Positions 38,607 to 48,542 are shown, counted from the first letter of the stretch. The stretch: 64,000 bases of DNA from a bacterium (GCA_004297985.1 SCRA01000037.1:32978-96977), one strand, 5' to 3'. The notes: a model not told the origin generated them from the letters alone. Made by a program: numbers and translations.

Positions 38607-39320
38607 TTACTTCAGACCGAAGTAGGCACGCCTGATCGCGTCGTTCTCGCGAGCTTCGCCCACGGATCCGTTGAAGCCGATGCGCCCTCCGTCGAGCGTA
38701 TAGACGCGGTCGGCGATCTCGAGAAACGTCACGTTCTGCTCGGCGATCAGCAGCGAGAGATCGGGGGCGCGATGGAAGCCGGCCAGCACCTGCACGACCT
38801 CCTTGACGAAGAGCGGCGAGAGGCCGGCGGAGGGCTCGTCCATGACCAAGAGGTGCGGCTTGGCCGCCAGGGCCTTGGCCACGCCCAGCATCTTGCGCTG
38901 GCCGCCGCTGAGGCTGCCGGCGGCTTCGCGGCGGCGATGCCCAAGATCGGGAAAGATCTCGTAGAGCCCGGTGATGCGCTCCTTCGCCTCATGACGGGGG
39001 AGAAATTGCGTGCCGATGTCGAGGTTGTCTTCGATGCTCAGATCGGGAAAGACGCCCATCTCCGACATGTAGACGATACCACGGCGTACGCGTGCGTCCG
39101 TCGGCAAATGCGTGATCTCTTCGCCTTTGAAGCGGATCGACCCGTGCCACGCGCAGATCAGCCCGAGGAGCGTCTTGAGCAGCGTCGTCTTCCCCGCACC
39201 GTTGGAGCCGAGAAGGACAACGGTCTCACCTTCGTGCAGGTGCAGCTCCACGCCCCAGAGGACCTGCAACTGACCGTAGCCGGACTCCAACCCTTCGACG
39301 GCCAGCAGCTCATCGGTCAT
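38607..39320 (-). CDS. Liv-type ABC ATP-binding protein (LivF-like), cluster 3
   Basis: GSNGAGKTTLLKTLLGLI, LSGGQRKMLGVAKAL, LVMDEPSAGLSPLF. Confidence 0.95.
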   Translation of the reverse strand: MTDELLAVEGLESGYGQLQVLWGVELHLHEGETVVLLGSNGAGKTTLLKTLLGLICAWHGSIRFKGEEITHLPTDARVRRGIVYMSEMGVFPDLSIEDNLDIGTQFLPRHEAKERITGLYEIFPDLGHRRREAAGSLSGGQRKMLGVAKALAAKPHLLVMDEPSAGLSPLFVKEVVQVLAGFHRAPDLSLLIAEQNVTFLEIADRVYTLDGGRIGFNGSVGEARENDAIRRAYFGLK

Positions 39321-39326
39321 CGCGTA

Positions 39327-40058
39327 TCAACCTCCCAAGAAAACTTCGATCACCTGCGGGTCCCGCGATGCTTCACCAAGGCCGCCGTGGAAGATGTCGC
39401 GCCCAGCGTTCATCACGACCACGCGGTGCGCGATGCGGTCGATGAAGCCCAGCAGATGCTCGACGACCACGAGCGCGATGCCAAGGTGGGTGAGTGAGAT
39501 CAGCTTCTCGGCCACGACCTCGAGCTCCGATGGATTGAGACCGGCTGCGAGCTCGTCCACGAGCAGCAGGCGCGGACGCGTGGAGAGCGCCCGCGCCAAG
39601 TCGAGCATCTTTTGCTGCGCGCTGTTGAGGGTCGCCGCTTGGCGCTCCACTACGTCCCCTAGTCCGGCGAAGGCGATGAATTCGCGGGGATCGGCGTGCG
39701 GATCGCGCCCGTAGGCGACGGCGATCTCCACGTTCTCTCGCACGGTGAAGGCGAGAAACGGCTTGGGTACTTGGAAGGTTCGATTGACGCCCAAGCGGAC
39801 CAGGCGATGCGAGGGGAGGCCCCCCGCCGCGTGGCCGTCCAGCAGCACGCGCCCGCCGTCCGGACGGTAGATGCCCGAGATCACGTTGATGCACGTCGTC
39901 TTGCCGGACCCGTTGGGGCCGACCAATCCCAAGATCTCGCCAGCGTTCAACGTGAAGCCGACGCCATCGAGCGCGCGGAAGCCTCCGAAGCGCTTGACGA
40001 GGTGCTCGACGGCGAGGATCGGGGGCCGGCCGGCACCGCTGGAGCCTTCACGGGACAC
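39327..40058 (-). CDS. Liv-type ABC ATP-binding protein (LivG-like), cluster 3
   Basis: GPNGSGKTTCINVISGIYRPDGG, QQKMLDLARALSTRPRLLLVDELAAGLNP. Confidence 0.94.
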   Translation of the reverse strand: MSREGSSGAGRPPILAVEHLVKRFGGFRALDGVGFTLNAGEILGLVGPNGSGKTTCINVISGIYRPDGGRVLLDGHAAGGLPSHRLVRLGVNRTFQVPKPFLAFTVRENVEIAVAYGRDPHADPREFIAFAGLGDVVERQAATLNSAQQKMLDLARALSTRPRLLLVDELAAGLNPSELEVVAEKLISLTHLGIALVVVEHLLGFIDRIAHRVVVMNAGRDIFHGGLGEASRDPQVIEVFLGG

Positions 40059-40992
40059 GGCGCGTTCCCCGATCGATCAGCGAGACGATGCCGTTAGGCA
40101 GGAAGAGGATGAGCAAGACGATCAGCAGTCCGTAGATGAGTTGGAAATAAGCCGGCGTCGAGATGCCGATAACGTTGTAGATGCCGTAGAGAATGAGCAC
40201 GCCTAGGATCGGGCCAACCAGCGTCGCGGTGCCGCCGAAGAGCGCGAAGACGATGGCGAAGATGCTCACGCTGAGATCGAAGACCGTTTCGGGATAGAAG
40301 ACGGAGACATACCAGGCGAAGATGCCGCCGATGAGCCCCGCTACCAGCGCGCTCATGAGCCATGCCAGCACGCGGCCGCGGACGACGTTCACCCCCGCCA
40401 TGCCGGCGCTGATCGGGTCTTCCCGAATAGCCTGAAGCGCGAGGCCGAAGCGGGAGCTCTTCAGGTACACGACGATGGCGAGCGTGAAGGCCAGCGTCAC
40501 GACGGCCGCTCCATAGCTCAACGTGGGATTGTAGATCTTCTCGAGGCTGATGCCGTAGGGTCCCTTGGTGAAGTCCGTGAGATTGGGATTGGAGACGATC
40601 TGCAGCACGGCCTCCGACGCCGCGAGGTTCGCCACGGCGAAGTACGCGCCGGAAAGACGCAGCAGCGGCGTGAGGATCAAGGCCAGGATGATGGCGACGA
40701 GCGTTCCTAGAGCAAGCGCCGCCAGGGGCGGCGTATGCCAGTGGAGCACGGCGAGCGAGAAGCCGTAGGCACCGGCGCCGAAGAAGCCAACGTAGCCGAA
40801 CGGCAGGTAGCCGGTGAATCCGTAGATGATATTGAGGCCTTGCGCCAGCACCAGATAGACGATGGTGTTGAAGAGCAGCAGCTGGTTCGAATAGACGCGC
40901 GGTGCAGCCGCGAACGCTGCGACGACCGCCACGAGGATCACCAGCATCGGGATCAGGCGCTTGGGCGCCGGCCGGACCGCGAGTCTACGCAT
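40048..40992 (-). CDS. Liv-type ABC permease (LivM-like), cluster 3
   Basis: LNIIYGFTGYLPFGYVGFFGAGAYGFSL. Confidence 0.93.
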   Translation of the reverse strand: MRRLAVRPAPKRLIPMLVILVAVVAAFAAAPRVYSNQLLLFNTIVYLVLAQGLNIIYGFTGYLPFGYVGFFGAGAYGFSLAVLHWHTPPLAALALGTLVAIILALILTPLLRLSGAYFAVANLAASEAVLQIVSNPNLTDFTKGPYGISLEKIYNPTLSYGAAVVTLAFTLAIVVYLKSSRFGLALQAIREDPISAGMAGVNVVRGRVLAWLMSALVAGLIGGIFAWYVSVFYPETVFDLSVSIFAIVFALFGGTATLVGPILGVLILYGIYNVIGISTPAYFQLIYGLLIVLLILFLPNGIVSLIDRGTRRVP

Positions 40993-41860
40993 TGCGCATG
41001 CGCCGTCCGAAGAGCCCGGTGGGCTTCACCAGGAGGATCGCGATCAGCAGCAGATACGGCAGCAGGTTTGCCCACGACGAGAAGTACGTCTGCATGAACA
41101 TCAGTGCGACGCCGTAGATGATGCCGCCGGCCACCGTGCCCAGCGGATTTCCCAGCGAGCCTATCACGATCACCGCGAACGAGGTGATCGTGATGCCTAC
41201 GCCCATCGACGGCGTGATGCTTCCCATCATGAACGGACTCAAGACCCCAGCTACAGCGGCGCCCGCGATCCCGATCCCGAAAGCGATCGCCGAGATGCGC
41301 TGGACGTCGATTCCCGTACTCAACGCCTCCTCGCGCTGGGCCATGACGGCGCGCGTCAGCTGGCCGATACGCGTGCGATAGAGGTAGATATAGATGGCGC
41401 CGACCGCGAGCAGGCTGATTGCGCCGCTGACGACCCACGCAACAGGAAACGTCTGTTGGAAGAGCGAGATCGGACCGTCTCCCAACACCGTGCCGGGGAT
41501 CGAGCGCTCGCTGCTGCCGAAGCGCAGCGTCGCCAACGCCTCGATGACTTGCGAGAGGCCGAAGAAGAGGATCAAGGAGAGCATCTCCGGGTCGCGCGAG
41601 GCTTGCAGCCGCGGCACCAGCAGATAGTACAACGGGAAACCAATGAGCACGAAGATCACGATCTCCACGAGCAGCGTGATCAGGGGGTTCACGTGGAAAT
41701 CCGTGAAGACGATGTATGCGCCGTACCCGCCAAGCATCAGGAAGTCGCCATGGGCGAGATTGACGATCTTCATCACGCCGAAGATCAAGTTCAACCCCAG
41801 GGCGACGAGGCCGAAGTAGAGGCCGAAGAGGATCCCTGCGAGCAACGAGTATTCGAGCAT
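40985..41860 (-). CDS. Liv-type ABC permease (LivH-like), cluster 3
   Basis: LNLIFGVMKIVNLAHGDFLMLGGYGAYIVF; start assigned at MLEYSLL. Confidence 0.93.
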   Translation of the reverse strand: MLEYSLLAGILFGLYFGLVALGLNLIFGVMKIVNLAHGDFLMLGGYGAYIVFTDFHVNPLITLLVEIVIFVLIGFPLYYLLVPRLQASRDPEMLSLILFFGLSQVIEALATLRFGSSERSIPGTVLGDGPISLFQQTFPVAWVVSGAISLLAVGAIYIYLYRTRIGQLTRAVMAQREEALSTGIDVQRISAIAFGIGIAGAAVAGVLSPFMMGSITPSMGVGITITSFAVIVIGSLGNPLGTVAGGIIYGVALMFMQTYFSSWANLLPYLLLIAILLVKPTGLFGRRMRNA

Positions 41861-41940
41861 GCTGCTCCCACGTGATGCCCTGTATGCGAAGTGCCCCTCC
41901 ACCGGAAGGGAGGGGCACCATCGTCTGCGTTCGAGTTCGC

Positions 41941-43194
41941 CTACGGCGCCGGGTAGACGGCCTTCCCGTTCGCGGCCTCCGGCGGGTAGAGGATGACGAA
42001 CTTGACCTCTCCGTTACCACTCGGCACGATCTGGCCGAGCGGCGTCAATTCGCCGATCTGGGCACCGTCACCGCGGAGCATGAACGTTCCGTCCAGCGTA
42101 CGCAGCTTGCCCGAGAGCCCGAAGACGGCCTTGCGCAGCGCCATCTGATCCATGCTCTCCGAGGTCGCCAAGGTCTTCTCGAGCACCAACGCCGTCACGT
42201 ATCCAGCCACGGCGTTGAAGCCGAAGTCCGTCGTGTCCTTATACTTCTTGATCCACGCGGCCTTGAAGGTATCGAGGTCCATGCCGTAGTCGGGCTTGTA
42301 CTTGATCACCGTCGGCGGCGTATAAGTGTAGGTGTACGCCAGGCCCTTCTCGCCGACCGTCTTGAGGAGGAGGTCGGTCTCTAGCCCCGGGTAGACCGTG
42401 AAGACCATCTTGAACTTCGTTCCCGAGCCCTGAAGATCGCGGAGGAAGGAGATGTCGTTGTTCGGGTAGCCCAACTCGATGACGGCGTCCGGATTGAGCG
42501 CCTTGATGGTCTGGATCAGGACGGTGTAGCTGGACGTGTTCGTCGGCACACCGTGATCGTAGACCACGTCGATCGAGCTGCCTTTCAGAAAGTCGCGGAA
42601 CCCCGTCGCCTGCGAGCCGGTGAAATCGTTGGTCGAGTAGAGCATCGCCACGCGCTTGATGCCGAGTTTAGGCCCGTCTTTGACCAGGAACTCGGCGACG
42701 TTCTTGGGCCAGAGATTCGAGATGGGGTCCGAGAGCAAGACGATGTAGCGATTGTCGGACGTGAAGAAGTTCATGCCGGTGCCGGTTTGGTCGAAGAGCA
42801 GCATCTGGTGCTCACGCGCGATCGGCACCGCGACGGACGTCAACACCGAGCCCGAGTCGGAGACCAGGATGTCGACCTTGTCCTGCGTGATGAGCTGGTT
42901 GTAGAGCGTTGCGGCGGTCGACGTCGAGCTCTGATCGTCGTAGGCAATGATCTTGATGGGGATCTTCTTGCCGTACGCCTTGACGTAGATGCCGCCTTGC
43001 GCATTGACTTGCTCTTCCCAGAGCAGCAGCGCTTTGTGAACGGGCATCGAGATGGCCGCAAAGGAACCGGCGGACGCATAAAGCGTTCCGATCTTGATGG
43101 TGGGCGGGGCTTGGGCTGCTCGTGCGCTCGTACCGCAAACGCCAAGCGCAACAAAAGCACCGATAAGGAAGGCTGCGAGAGTCCTGCGAACCAT
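41941..43194 (-). CDS. Liv-type ABC substrate-binding protein, cluster 3
   Basis: Signal peptide, IKIGTLYASAGSFAAISMPVHKALLLWEEQVNAQGGIYVKAYGKKIPIKIIAYDDQSS. Confidence 0.95.
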   Translation of the reverse strand: MVRRTLAAFLIGAFVALGVCGTSARAAQAPPTIKIGTLYASAGSFAAISMPVHKALLLWEEQVNAQGGIYVKAYGKKIPIKIIAYDDQSSTSTAATLYNQLITQDKVDILVSDSGSVLTSVAVPIAREHQMLLFDQTGTGMNFFTSDNRYIVLLSDPISNLWPKNVAEFLVKDGPKLGIKRVAMLYSTNDFTGSQATGFRDFLKGSSIDVVYDHGVPTNTSSYTVLIQTIKALNPDAVIELGYPNNDISFLRDLQGSGTKFKMVFTVYPGLETDLLLKTVGEKGLAYTYTYTPPTVIKYKPDYGMDLDTFKAAWIKKYKDTTDFGFNAVAGYVTALVLEKTLATSESMDQMALRKAVFGLSGKLRTLDGTFMLRGDGAQIGELTPLGQIVPSGNGEVKFVILYPPEAANGKAVYPAP

Positions 43195-43211
43195 AACACC
43201 TCCGGCAAGTC

Positions 43212-43228
43212 GTACCGGTGACCGGTAC
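43212..43228. promoter_or_regulatory. perfect palindrome upstream of Liv cluster 3
   Basis: GTACCGGT-G-ACCGGTAC just upstream of the substrate-binding protein start. Confidence 0.55.
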
Positions 43229-43332
43229 TCCGTATCCTAACGTTATGGGTTGTAGTTGAGGACGAAATCACGTCGCGTTCGAGGCGGTGCGTACGACGAA
43301 ATGGACGATTCTTCCTGCGTCGCAGATCGGCC

Positions 43333-43712
43333 TCAAGCTGACTGGGCGTGCGTCTCTTCGATCACGCCGGCTGTCAAGAGGCGCTCGATCTCGGTATCGT
43401 CGAGCCCAACTTCACGCGCGATCTCGCGAGTATGCTCGCCGCGCAGCGGCGGAGGGCGCTCGATGACGGGGGGATCTTCGGAGAGGTGCGCGGGGAAGGC
43501 GATCTGGGGTAGGTCGCCGGCGACGGGGTGGTGCACGCTCTGCAGCCGCCCCAGCGCGGCGAGCTCCGGCGAGCCGCTCTCGATTGCGTACGCGTGCTGC
43601 ATTCGTCGCCGAGCGACATCGTGAGGTGCGGTCCGCTCAGGATCCGGGAGAAGCCGACGACACGGACGCCGTTCAGCAGGTCCACTCGGCCGATGTTCAT
43701 GCGCTGCGCCAT
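43333..43712 (-). pseudogene. CaiB/BaiF CoA-transferase remnant with internal deletion and frame change
   Basis: N-terminal piece LLNGVRVVGFSRILSGPHLTMSLGD and C-terminal piece SVHHPVAGDLPQIAFPAHLSEDPPVIERPPPLRGEHTREIAREVGLDDTEIERLLTAGVI in different frames, with the ~300-residue middle of the family missing. Confidence 0.8.
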
Positions 43713-43719
43713 GCCTCCT

Positions 43720-44403
43720 TCACGCAAAACGCCGGGCGATGCTACGAAGCGGCTCTTCCCGCGCTCGTAACGCCCCCGCGACGAGATCGCGAACCGGAAA
43801 TGGGATCGGCAGGTGAACAGCGGATAGCGTCTCGGCATCGAAGCCTGCCTCAGCCAGCGTGTCGACGGTTCGGCGGTTGAGGTGACAGCCGCAGGTCAGG
43901 CGTGACCACAGCGGCGTGAGCGCGTCCTGAACGGTGCCGAGCAGACCCGCCGATCGCACGTGCTCGATGATCAGCAGCGACCCATTTGGGCGCAGAACGC
44001 GGCGAGCCCGCCGCAGAGCGCGTGCCGGGTCGTCGATCGAGCAGAGCACGAGGAAGAAGACGACGGCATCCGCAGAGGACGCCGGAAGTCGATCGAGCTC
44101 GTCGTCTCCGCCCAGACGGAGGGTGATGTGCGCGATCCCCTCACCGAGTTTGCGTTGCGCCTGTGCAAGCATCGCCGGATCCGGCTCCAACGCCAACACG
44201 CTAGCGCCGGATGGATAGCAGGCGAACGTTGCTCCCGTTCCCGCGCCGACCTCGACGATCTCGCCATGGAGGTCACCCACGAGACGCTTGCGCCAGGGCG
44301 CAAGGATGCGGCGCTCAGTGCCGGCGTTCAACCGATCGTAGGCCGCGGCCAAGAAGCGATGCGTACGAATAGTCACTTTGCCGGTCTTCGCGCCGTAGGT
44401 CAT
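43720..44403 (-). CDS. class I SAM-dependent methyltransferase
   Basis: IVEVGAGTGATFACYPSGASVLALEPDPAMLAQAQRKL...FFLVLCSIDDPARALRRARRVLRPNGSLLIIEHV. Confidence 0.92.
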   Translation of the reverse strand: MTYGAKTGKVTIRTHRFLAAAYDRLNAGTERRILAPWRKRLVGDLHGEIVEVGAGTGATFACYPSGASVLALEPDPAMLAQAQRKLGEGIAHITLRLGGDDELDRLPASSADAVVFFLVLCSIDDPARALRRARRVLRPNGSLLIIEHVRSAGLLGTVQDALTPLWSRLTCGCHLNRRTVDTLAEAGFDAETLSAVHLPIPFPVRDLVAGALRAREEPLRSIARRFA

Positions 44404-44452
44404 CCGGCCTGTGGCCGTTTGCCCTGCGGCATAGCGCGGGTAACCTAGAACG

Positions 44453-44929
44453 ATGAGTACTACACCATACGCCGGGTTGAGCGCCGCGCTGATCGCCGGT
44501 GCCGTGCTCCTCTCCTCGCCGTTGGCCGGGTTGGCGGCGCAGCATCCCACGGCCACGGTGGACGCCGCGGTCGTTGACGCGCACAGCAGCGCGCCGCTCG
44601 AGGGGGCGCACGTCAGCATCTATAACGCCGACACCTATCGCGTCGGTATTGCGCCCTTCCAAGAGGCGCTAGCCAACCACCAGGGTGAGTTCAAGCTCAA
44701 GGGGCTGCGCCTTGGAGAGTATCGCCTACAAGTGAGCCACAAGGGCTACCAGACCATGGCCTACACGCTCGAAGTGAAGTCGAACGAGAGCGACCAGTGG
44801 GCGGGGCACCTGGTGCTCTATCCCACGGGCGATCCCGCGCTGCCGCGCGCGCTCAAGGGCCCCTGCGGACGGCCCATGGATCCCAAGCAGACGGCGGACG
44901 TCTACATGATCTGCTCGGGGAACCAGTAA
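44453..44929 (+). CDS. secreted carboxypeptidase-regulatory-like domain protein
   Basis: Signal peptide then VDAHSSAPLEGAHVSIYNAD...GEFKLKGLRLGEYRLQVSHKGYQTM. Confidence 0.75.
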   Translation: MSTTPYAGLSAALIAGAVLLSSPLAGLAAQHPTATVDAAVVDAHSSAPLEGAHVSIYNADTYRVGIAPFQEALANHQGEFKLKGLRLGEYRLQVSHKGYQTMAYTLEVKSNESDQWAGHLVLYPTGDPALPRALKGPCGRPMDPKQTADVYMICSGNQ

Positions 44930-44939
44930 CGGCGCCGCG

Positions 44940-45887
44940 TCAACCCAAGCGCTCGCGCCCGTGGGGCGTCATCAGATCCTGCAGCGGGCCGATCGGCACG
45001 ATACGCGTGGGGTTGATGTCATCGTGCGTGAAGTAGTAGTGCCGTTTGATGTGATCGAAGTTGACCGTCTCCGCGACGTTGTCGATCTGATAGAGGTCGC
45101 GTAGATACCCGTAGAGATTTGGGTAGTCGAGGATGCGGCGCAGGTTGCATTTGAAGTGGCCGTAGTAGACCGGGTCGAAGCGCACCAGGGTCACGAACAG
45201 TCGCCAGTCGCTCTCCACGGGCCGTGGACCGAAGAGGTAGCGGCGCGTGGAGAGCCGCTCCTCCAAAGTATCAAGACTCTCGAAGAGCTTGTAGGCGGCG
45301 CGCTCGTAGGCGTGCTGAGTTGTTGCGAAACCCGCTCGGTAGACGCCGTTGTTGACCGTTTCGTAGATCCAGGCGTTGAGCGTGTCGATCTCCGCACGGT
45401 GCGGCTCGGGGTAGAGATCCAGCGCGCCGCCGTCGCCGAAGGCGTCGAACTCGATTTCGAACATCCGCATGATGTCGTCGTCGGAGTTGCTGATGATACG
45501 CTTGGTCTGCTTGTCCCAGAGCACAGGTACCGTTACACGATCTCGATAGGCGGGGTTCGACGCGGTGTACGCCTCGCTGAGAAAGCGAAACCCGTTGACC
45601 GGGTCACTGGAGGCGCCTGGAACCTCGCGAAACGCCCAGCCCCGCTCGTCGCGCACGGGGTCGACAACGGTCATGCCGATCGCCTCCTCCAAGGCCTTGA
45701 GCCGGCGCACGATGATCGTGCGGTGCGCCCACGGACAGGCGTAGGAGACGTAGAGATGATAACGCCCGGCCACCGCGGGGAATCCGGTACGGCCGCCCGC
45801 CGAGACCCAGCCGCGGAAGGTGTCTTCTTGGCGAACGAACTGCCCTTCAGCCGTCTGCTCACCTGGGAACTGCGCTTTCACGCTCAT
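44940..45887 (-). CDS. glutathione S-transferase family protein / glutathionyl-hydroquinone reductase (YqjG/ECM4-like)
   Basis: GRYHLYVSYACPWAHRTIIVRRLKALEEAIGMTVVDPV, VPVLWDKQTKRIISNSDDDIMRMF. Confidence 0.93.
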   Translation of the reverse strand: MSVKAQFPGEQTAEGQFVRQEDTFRGWVSAGGRTGFPAVAGRYHLYVSYACPWAHRTIIVRRLKALEEAIGMTVVDPVRDERGWAFREVPGASSDPVNGFRFLSEAYTASNPAYRDRVTVPVLWDKQTKRIISNSDDDIMRMFEIEFDAFGDGGALDLYPEPHRAEIDTLNAWIYETVNNGVYRAGFATTQHAYERAAYKLFESLDTLEERLSTRRYLFGPRPVESDWRLFVTLVRFDPVYYGHFKCNLRRILDYPNLYGYLRDLYQIDNVAETVNFDHIKRHYYFTHDDINPTRIVPIGPLQDLMTPHGRERLG

Positions 45888-45912
45888 GACATCATCCTCG
45901 CTAGATCTGGGC

Positions 45913-46362
45913 CTACAGGAAACGAATCGGGACGTAGCGCTCGTCGCGTGCCCCGCCGGCGTTGCGCGCGATGATCTGCAGCATATAGCCGCGGCGGTAC
46001 TGCGGCGGCATGTCGAGCACGTGGACGTCGAAAGTGAACTCTCCGAAGGTGGTCCGCTGCGCTGCGAAAGAGAACGACTCCGTGCGAATCTCCACGCTAG
46101 CGACGTTGGTGCTGGTGGCGATGCGCCCCCGCCAATGGTCACCGTTGGCGATCGCCGTCTCGTTCACGAAGACGGAGAGGACACGGGGCGGTGCGTCGTT
46201 GGCCGCGGCCATCGCCGTAGGCCACGGTTGCGGAAGGCGCATGACGTCTCGCGCGTTCAGCGTCTGCGCGGCGGGCGGCGCCCCCGCGCAACCCGCGAGC
46301 ATGGCGAGCGCAAGGGGTGCGAAGAACGCTATGCGTCGCGCAAATGATGGCCAACTGCCCAC
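45913..46362 (-). CDS. putative lipoprotein
   Basis: Hydrophobic N-terminus with lipobox LAGC followed by ~120-residue domain; start approximate. Confidence 0.6.
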   Translation of the reverse strand: MGSWPSFARRIAFFAPLALAMLAGCAGAPPAAQTLNARDVMRLPQPWPTAMAAANDAPPRVLSVFVNETAIANGDHWRGRIATSTNVASVEIRTESFSFAAQRTTFGEFTFDVHVLDMPPQYRRGYMLQIIARNAGGARDERYVPIRFL

Positions 46363-47414
46363 GCAGGGGGGATTCGCAGAGGCGGCCGAACTCCCTCGTC
46401 GTGCAGACTGCCAACGTACCGCCGCAGAGCACGCTCTTCGATTGGGCGATCGCCACGGCGAGCCTGTGGCTTGGGGCCGGTATCTTCGTCGACGCGTGGT
46501 ATCACTTCCACAACGACGTCGAGACATTCTTCGAGCCCGCGCACGGCCTGCTCTACGCGGGACTGCTTGCCGCCTTCGTCTTCACCGGCATCGCGCTTGC
46601 ACGCTATCACCGCCGCGGCTACCCGTGGCTGCGCGCGCTTCCGGCCGGCTACGAGGCAACCCTCGCCGGTCTCGTGCTCTGCCTTGCCGGTGGGGCGAGC
46701 GACATGATCAAGCACACGTTGTGGGGCTTCGAGGAAGGCTTCAATGCCCTGCTCAGCCCCACGCACCTGCTGATCGGCGCCGGTATGTTCTTCATCTGCG
46801 CGGGGCCCATCCGTGCCGCCCAGGCACGCGCGCCGCGCACGCTGGCCGGCCAGCTTCCCATGCTGATCGCCGCAGCCTCGCTGTTGGAGCTGCTCCACTG
46901 GGGGACGCAGTTCATCTTCCTCAGCGAGGCGGCGCATATGAACGCCCCGCTGGATCCCGCCAGCTCGCCGCACGACGTGTTGACGCTGCTGACGCTGGCC
47001 TACTACAAACAAGGCATCGGGCTGCTGGCCGTCCTGGTGCAGAGCCTGCTGTTGGCGGGTTTCGCGCTCTATCTCAAACGCCGCTTCGCGATTGCCGCGG
47101 GCGGGCTGACGCTCTTCATGCTGTTGGGCAACGTCTTCATCGCCGGCGCCCACTCCAACGACGTTGGACAATTCGTGGCCGTGATGGCGGCGAGTTTGGC
47201 GTGCGGCATCGTGGGCGATGTCATGCGCGCCGGATATGCCTTCGCGTTCGCCGTGCCCGCCGTCTACTGGAGCGTCTATCTCGCAATCTTGGCCGCCGCG
47301 ATGGGCGGTATCTGGTGGACTCCGGACGTGACGGCCGGCTCCATCCTCTTCGCCGGCTTGGTCGGTGTGTTTCTCAACACGCTCTGCACCGCGGATAGCC
47401 GCGTAGTAAGCTGA
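46347..47414 (+). CDS. multi-pass membrane protein of unknown function
   Basis: Long ORF with ~8-10 predicted hydrophobic segments; start approximate. Confidence 0.7.
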   Translation: MANCPRRGDSQRRPNSLVVQTANVPPQSTLFDWAIATASLWLGAGIFVDAWYHFHNDVETFFEPAHGLLYAGLLAAFVFTGIALARYHRRGYPWLRALPAGYEATLAGLVLCLAGGASDMIKHTLWGFEEGFNALLSPTHLLIGAGMFFICAGPIRAAQARAPRTLAGQLPMLIAAASLLELLHWGTQFIFLSEAAHMNAPLDPASSPHDVLTLLTLAYYKQGIGLLAVLVQSLLLAGFALYLKRRFAIAAGGLTLFMLLGNVFIAGAHSNDVGQFVAVMAASLACGIVGDVMRAGYAFAFAVPAVYWSVYLAILAAAMGGIWWTPDVTAGSILFAGLVGVFLNTLCTADSRVVS

Positions 47415-47431
47415 CTCCGAAGGAGGTACCG

Positions 47432-47953
47432 ATGTTGCGACGCTCCTTGCCGCTCTCGCTGGTCATGGTTGCGCTGCTCGCGCTGGCCGCCGGCGAGCTC
47501 CCCGCGAACGCTGCACCCGCGCCCATCTACGTGCACATGAACGGCACGAACGATTTCCTCGAGTCCGTCGTCGCCGTGCGCCCCGGACAACCCGTCGTCT
47601 TCGTCAACGAGGATACCGATCCGCACACGATCGTCGGCTTCGATGCGCTAACCGGCAAGCAGCCGCTCGCCATCAACGGCCGGGCCGCGGGCACGCCGGG
47701 CGCAGCCCACGGGGTGGGCACGTTTACCGTCACTCTCGCGCGGGCCGGCATCTACAGCTACTACTGCTCGCTTCACGCTCGCCTCTCCAAGACCTACGGC
47801 GGGGCCGTACAAGCGGCGCCGCGCAAGGGCGTCGACGGCTACGGCGGCGCGATGGCCGGTGTCATCATCGTGACGAGCGACCCCAGCCTGCTCTCCCGCA
47901 ACCCGAAGACCACGGTGCGACGGGTCCTTCCCGACTTCTTCAGCGGCGGTTAG
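47432..47953 (+). CDS. secreted cupredoxin/plastocyanin-like protein
   Basis: Signal peptide; PGQPVVFVNEDTDPHTIVG...GTFTVTLARAGIYSYYCSLHARLSKTYGG. Confidence 0.85.
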   Translation: MLRRSLPLSLVMVALLALAAGELPANAAPAPIYVHMNGTNDFLESVVAVRPGQPVVFVNEDTDPHTIVGFDALTGKQPLAINGRAAGTPGAAHGVGTFTVTLARAGIYSYYCSLHARLSKTYGGAVQAAPRKGVDGYGGAMAGVIIVTSDPSLLSRNPKTTVRRVLPDFFSGG

Positions 47954-47982
47954 ACCCCGAAGCGGGGAAGAATCGTAGTATC

Positions 47983-48426
47983 ATGAGCAGGGCCTTCGTC
48001 AAAGAGAGCGACGGCGCTCCAGAGCCGCCCGCCGCACGCCCGGAGAGTGGCCATCCCAACTACGTGACGCGGATGGGGCTAGCGGCGCTGGAGGAACGTC
48101 TGCGCGCCGCAGAGGCGGCAGGTGATGCTCGCGACGTGGGATACCTTCGGCGGCGCATCGAGTACGCGATCGTTGTGGATCTCGCCGTGCAGCCGCGCGA
48201 CGAGGTGGCCTTCGGCGCGACCGTCACCGTCGAGGGACAAGACGAGGCCCGCCACGCTTTCACAATCGTGGGCGAAGATCAAGCCGATCCCACGCACGGC
48301 GCAATCAGTTGGATCTCACCGCTAGCGAAGGCGCTGTTGGGGGCGCACGTAGGCGAGCAGGTACTCTGGCGGCGCCCCGCCGGCGATTTGCCGCTGACCG
48401 TCGTCGCCATCGAGTACGCCGCCTGA
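47983..48426 (+). CDS. GreA/GreB-family elongation-factor-like protein
   Basis: VTRMGLAALEERLRAAEAAGDARDVGYLRRRIEYAIVVD ... ISWISPLAKALLGAHVGEQVLWRRPAGDLPLTVVAIEY. Confidence 0.8.
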   Translation: MSRAFVKESDGAPEPPAARPESGHPNYVTRMGLAALEERLRAAEAAGDARDVGYLRRRIEYAIVVDLAVQPRDEVAFGATVTVEGQDEARHAFTIVGEDQADPTHGAISWISPLAKALLGAHVGEQVLWRRPAGDLPLTVVAIEYAA

Positions 48427-48542
48427 CGCGCACCTCGCCTCTTGCTCAAGGCCTTCGCGACTGACTGCTGAAGCCGGTCACTAGGACCTGGGTCACTCCG
48501 TGGGTCCGTTACCATGGTAGGGGATACGAGGAGAAGAGGGAG

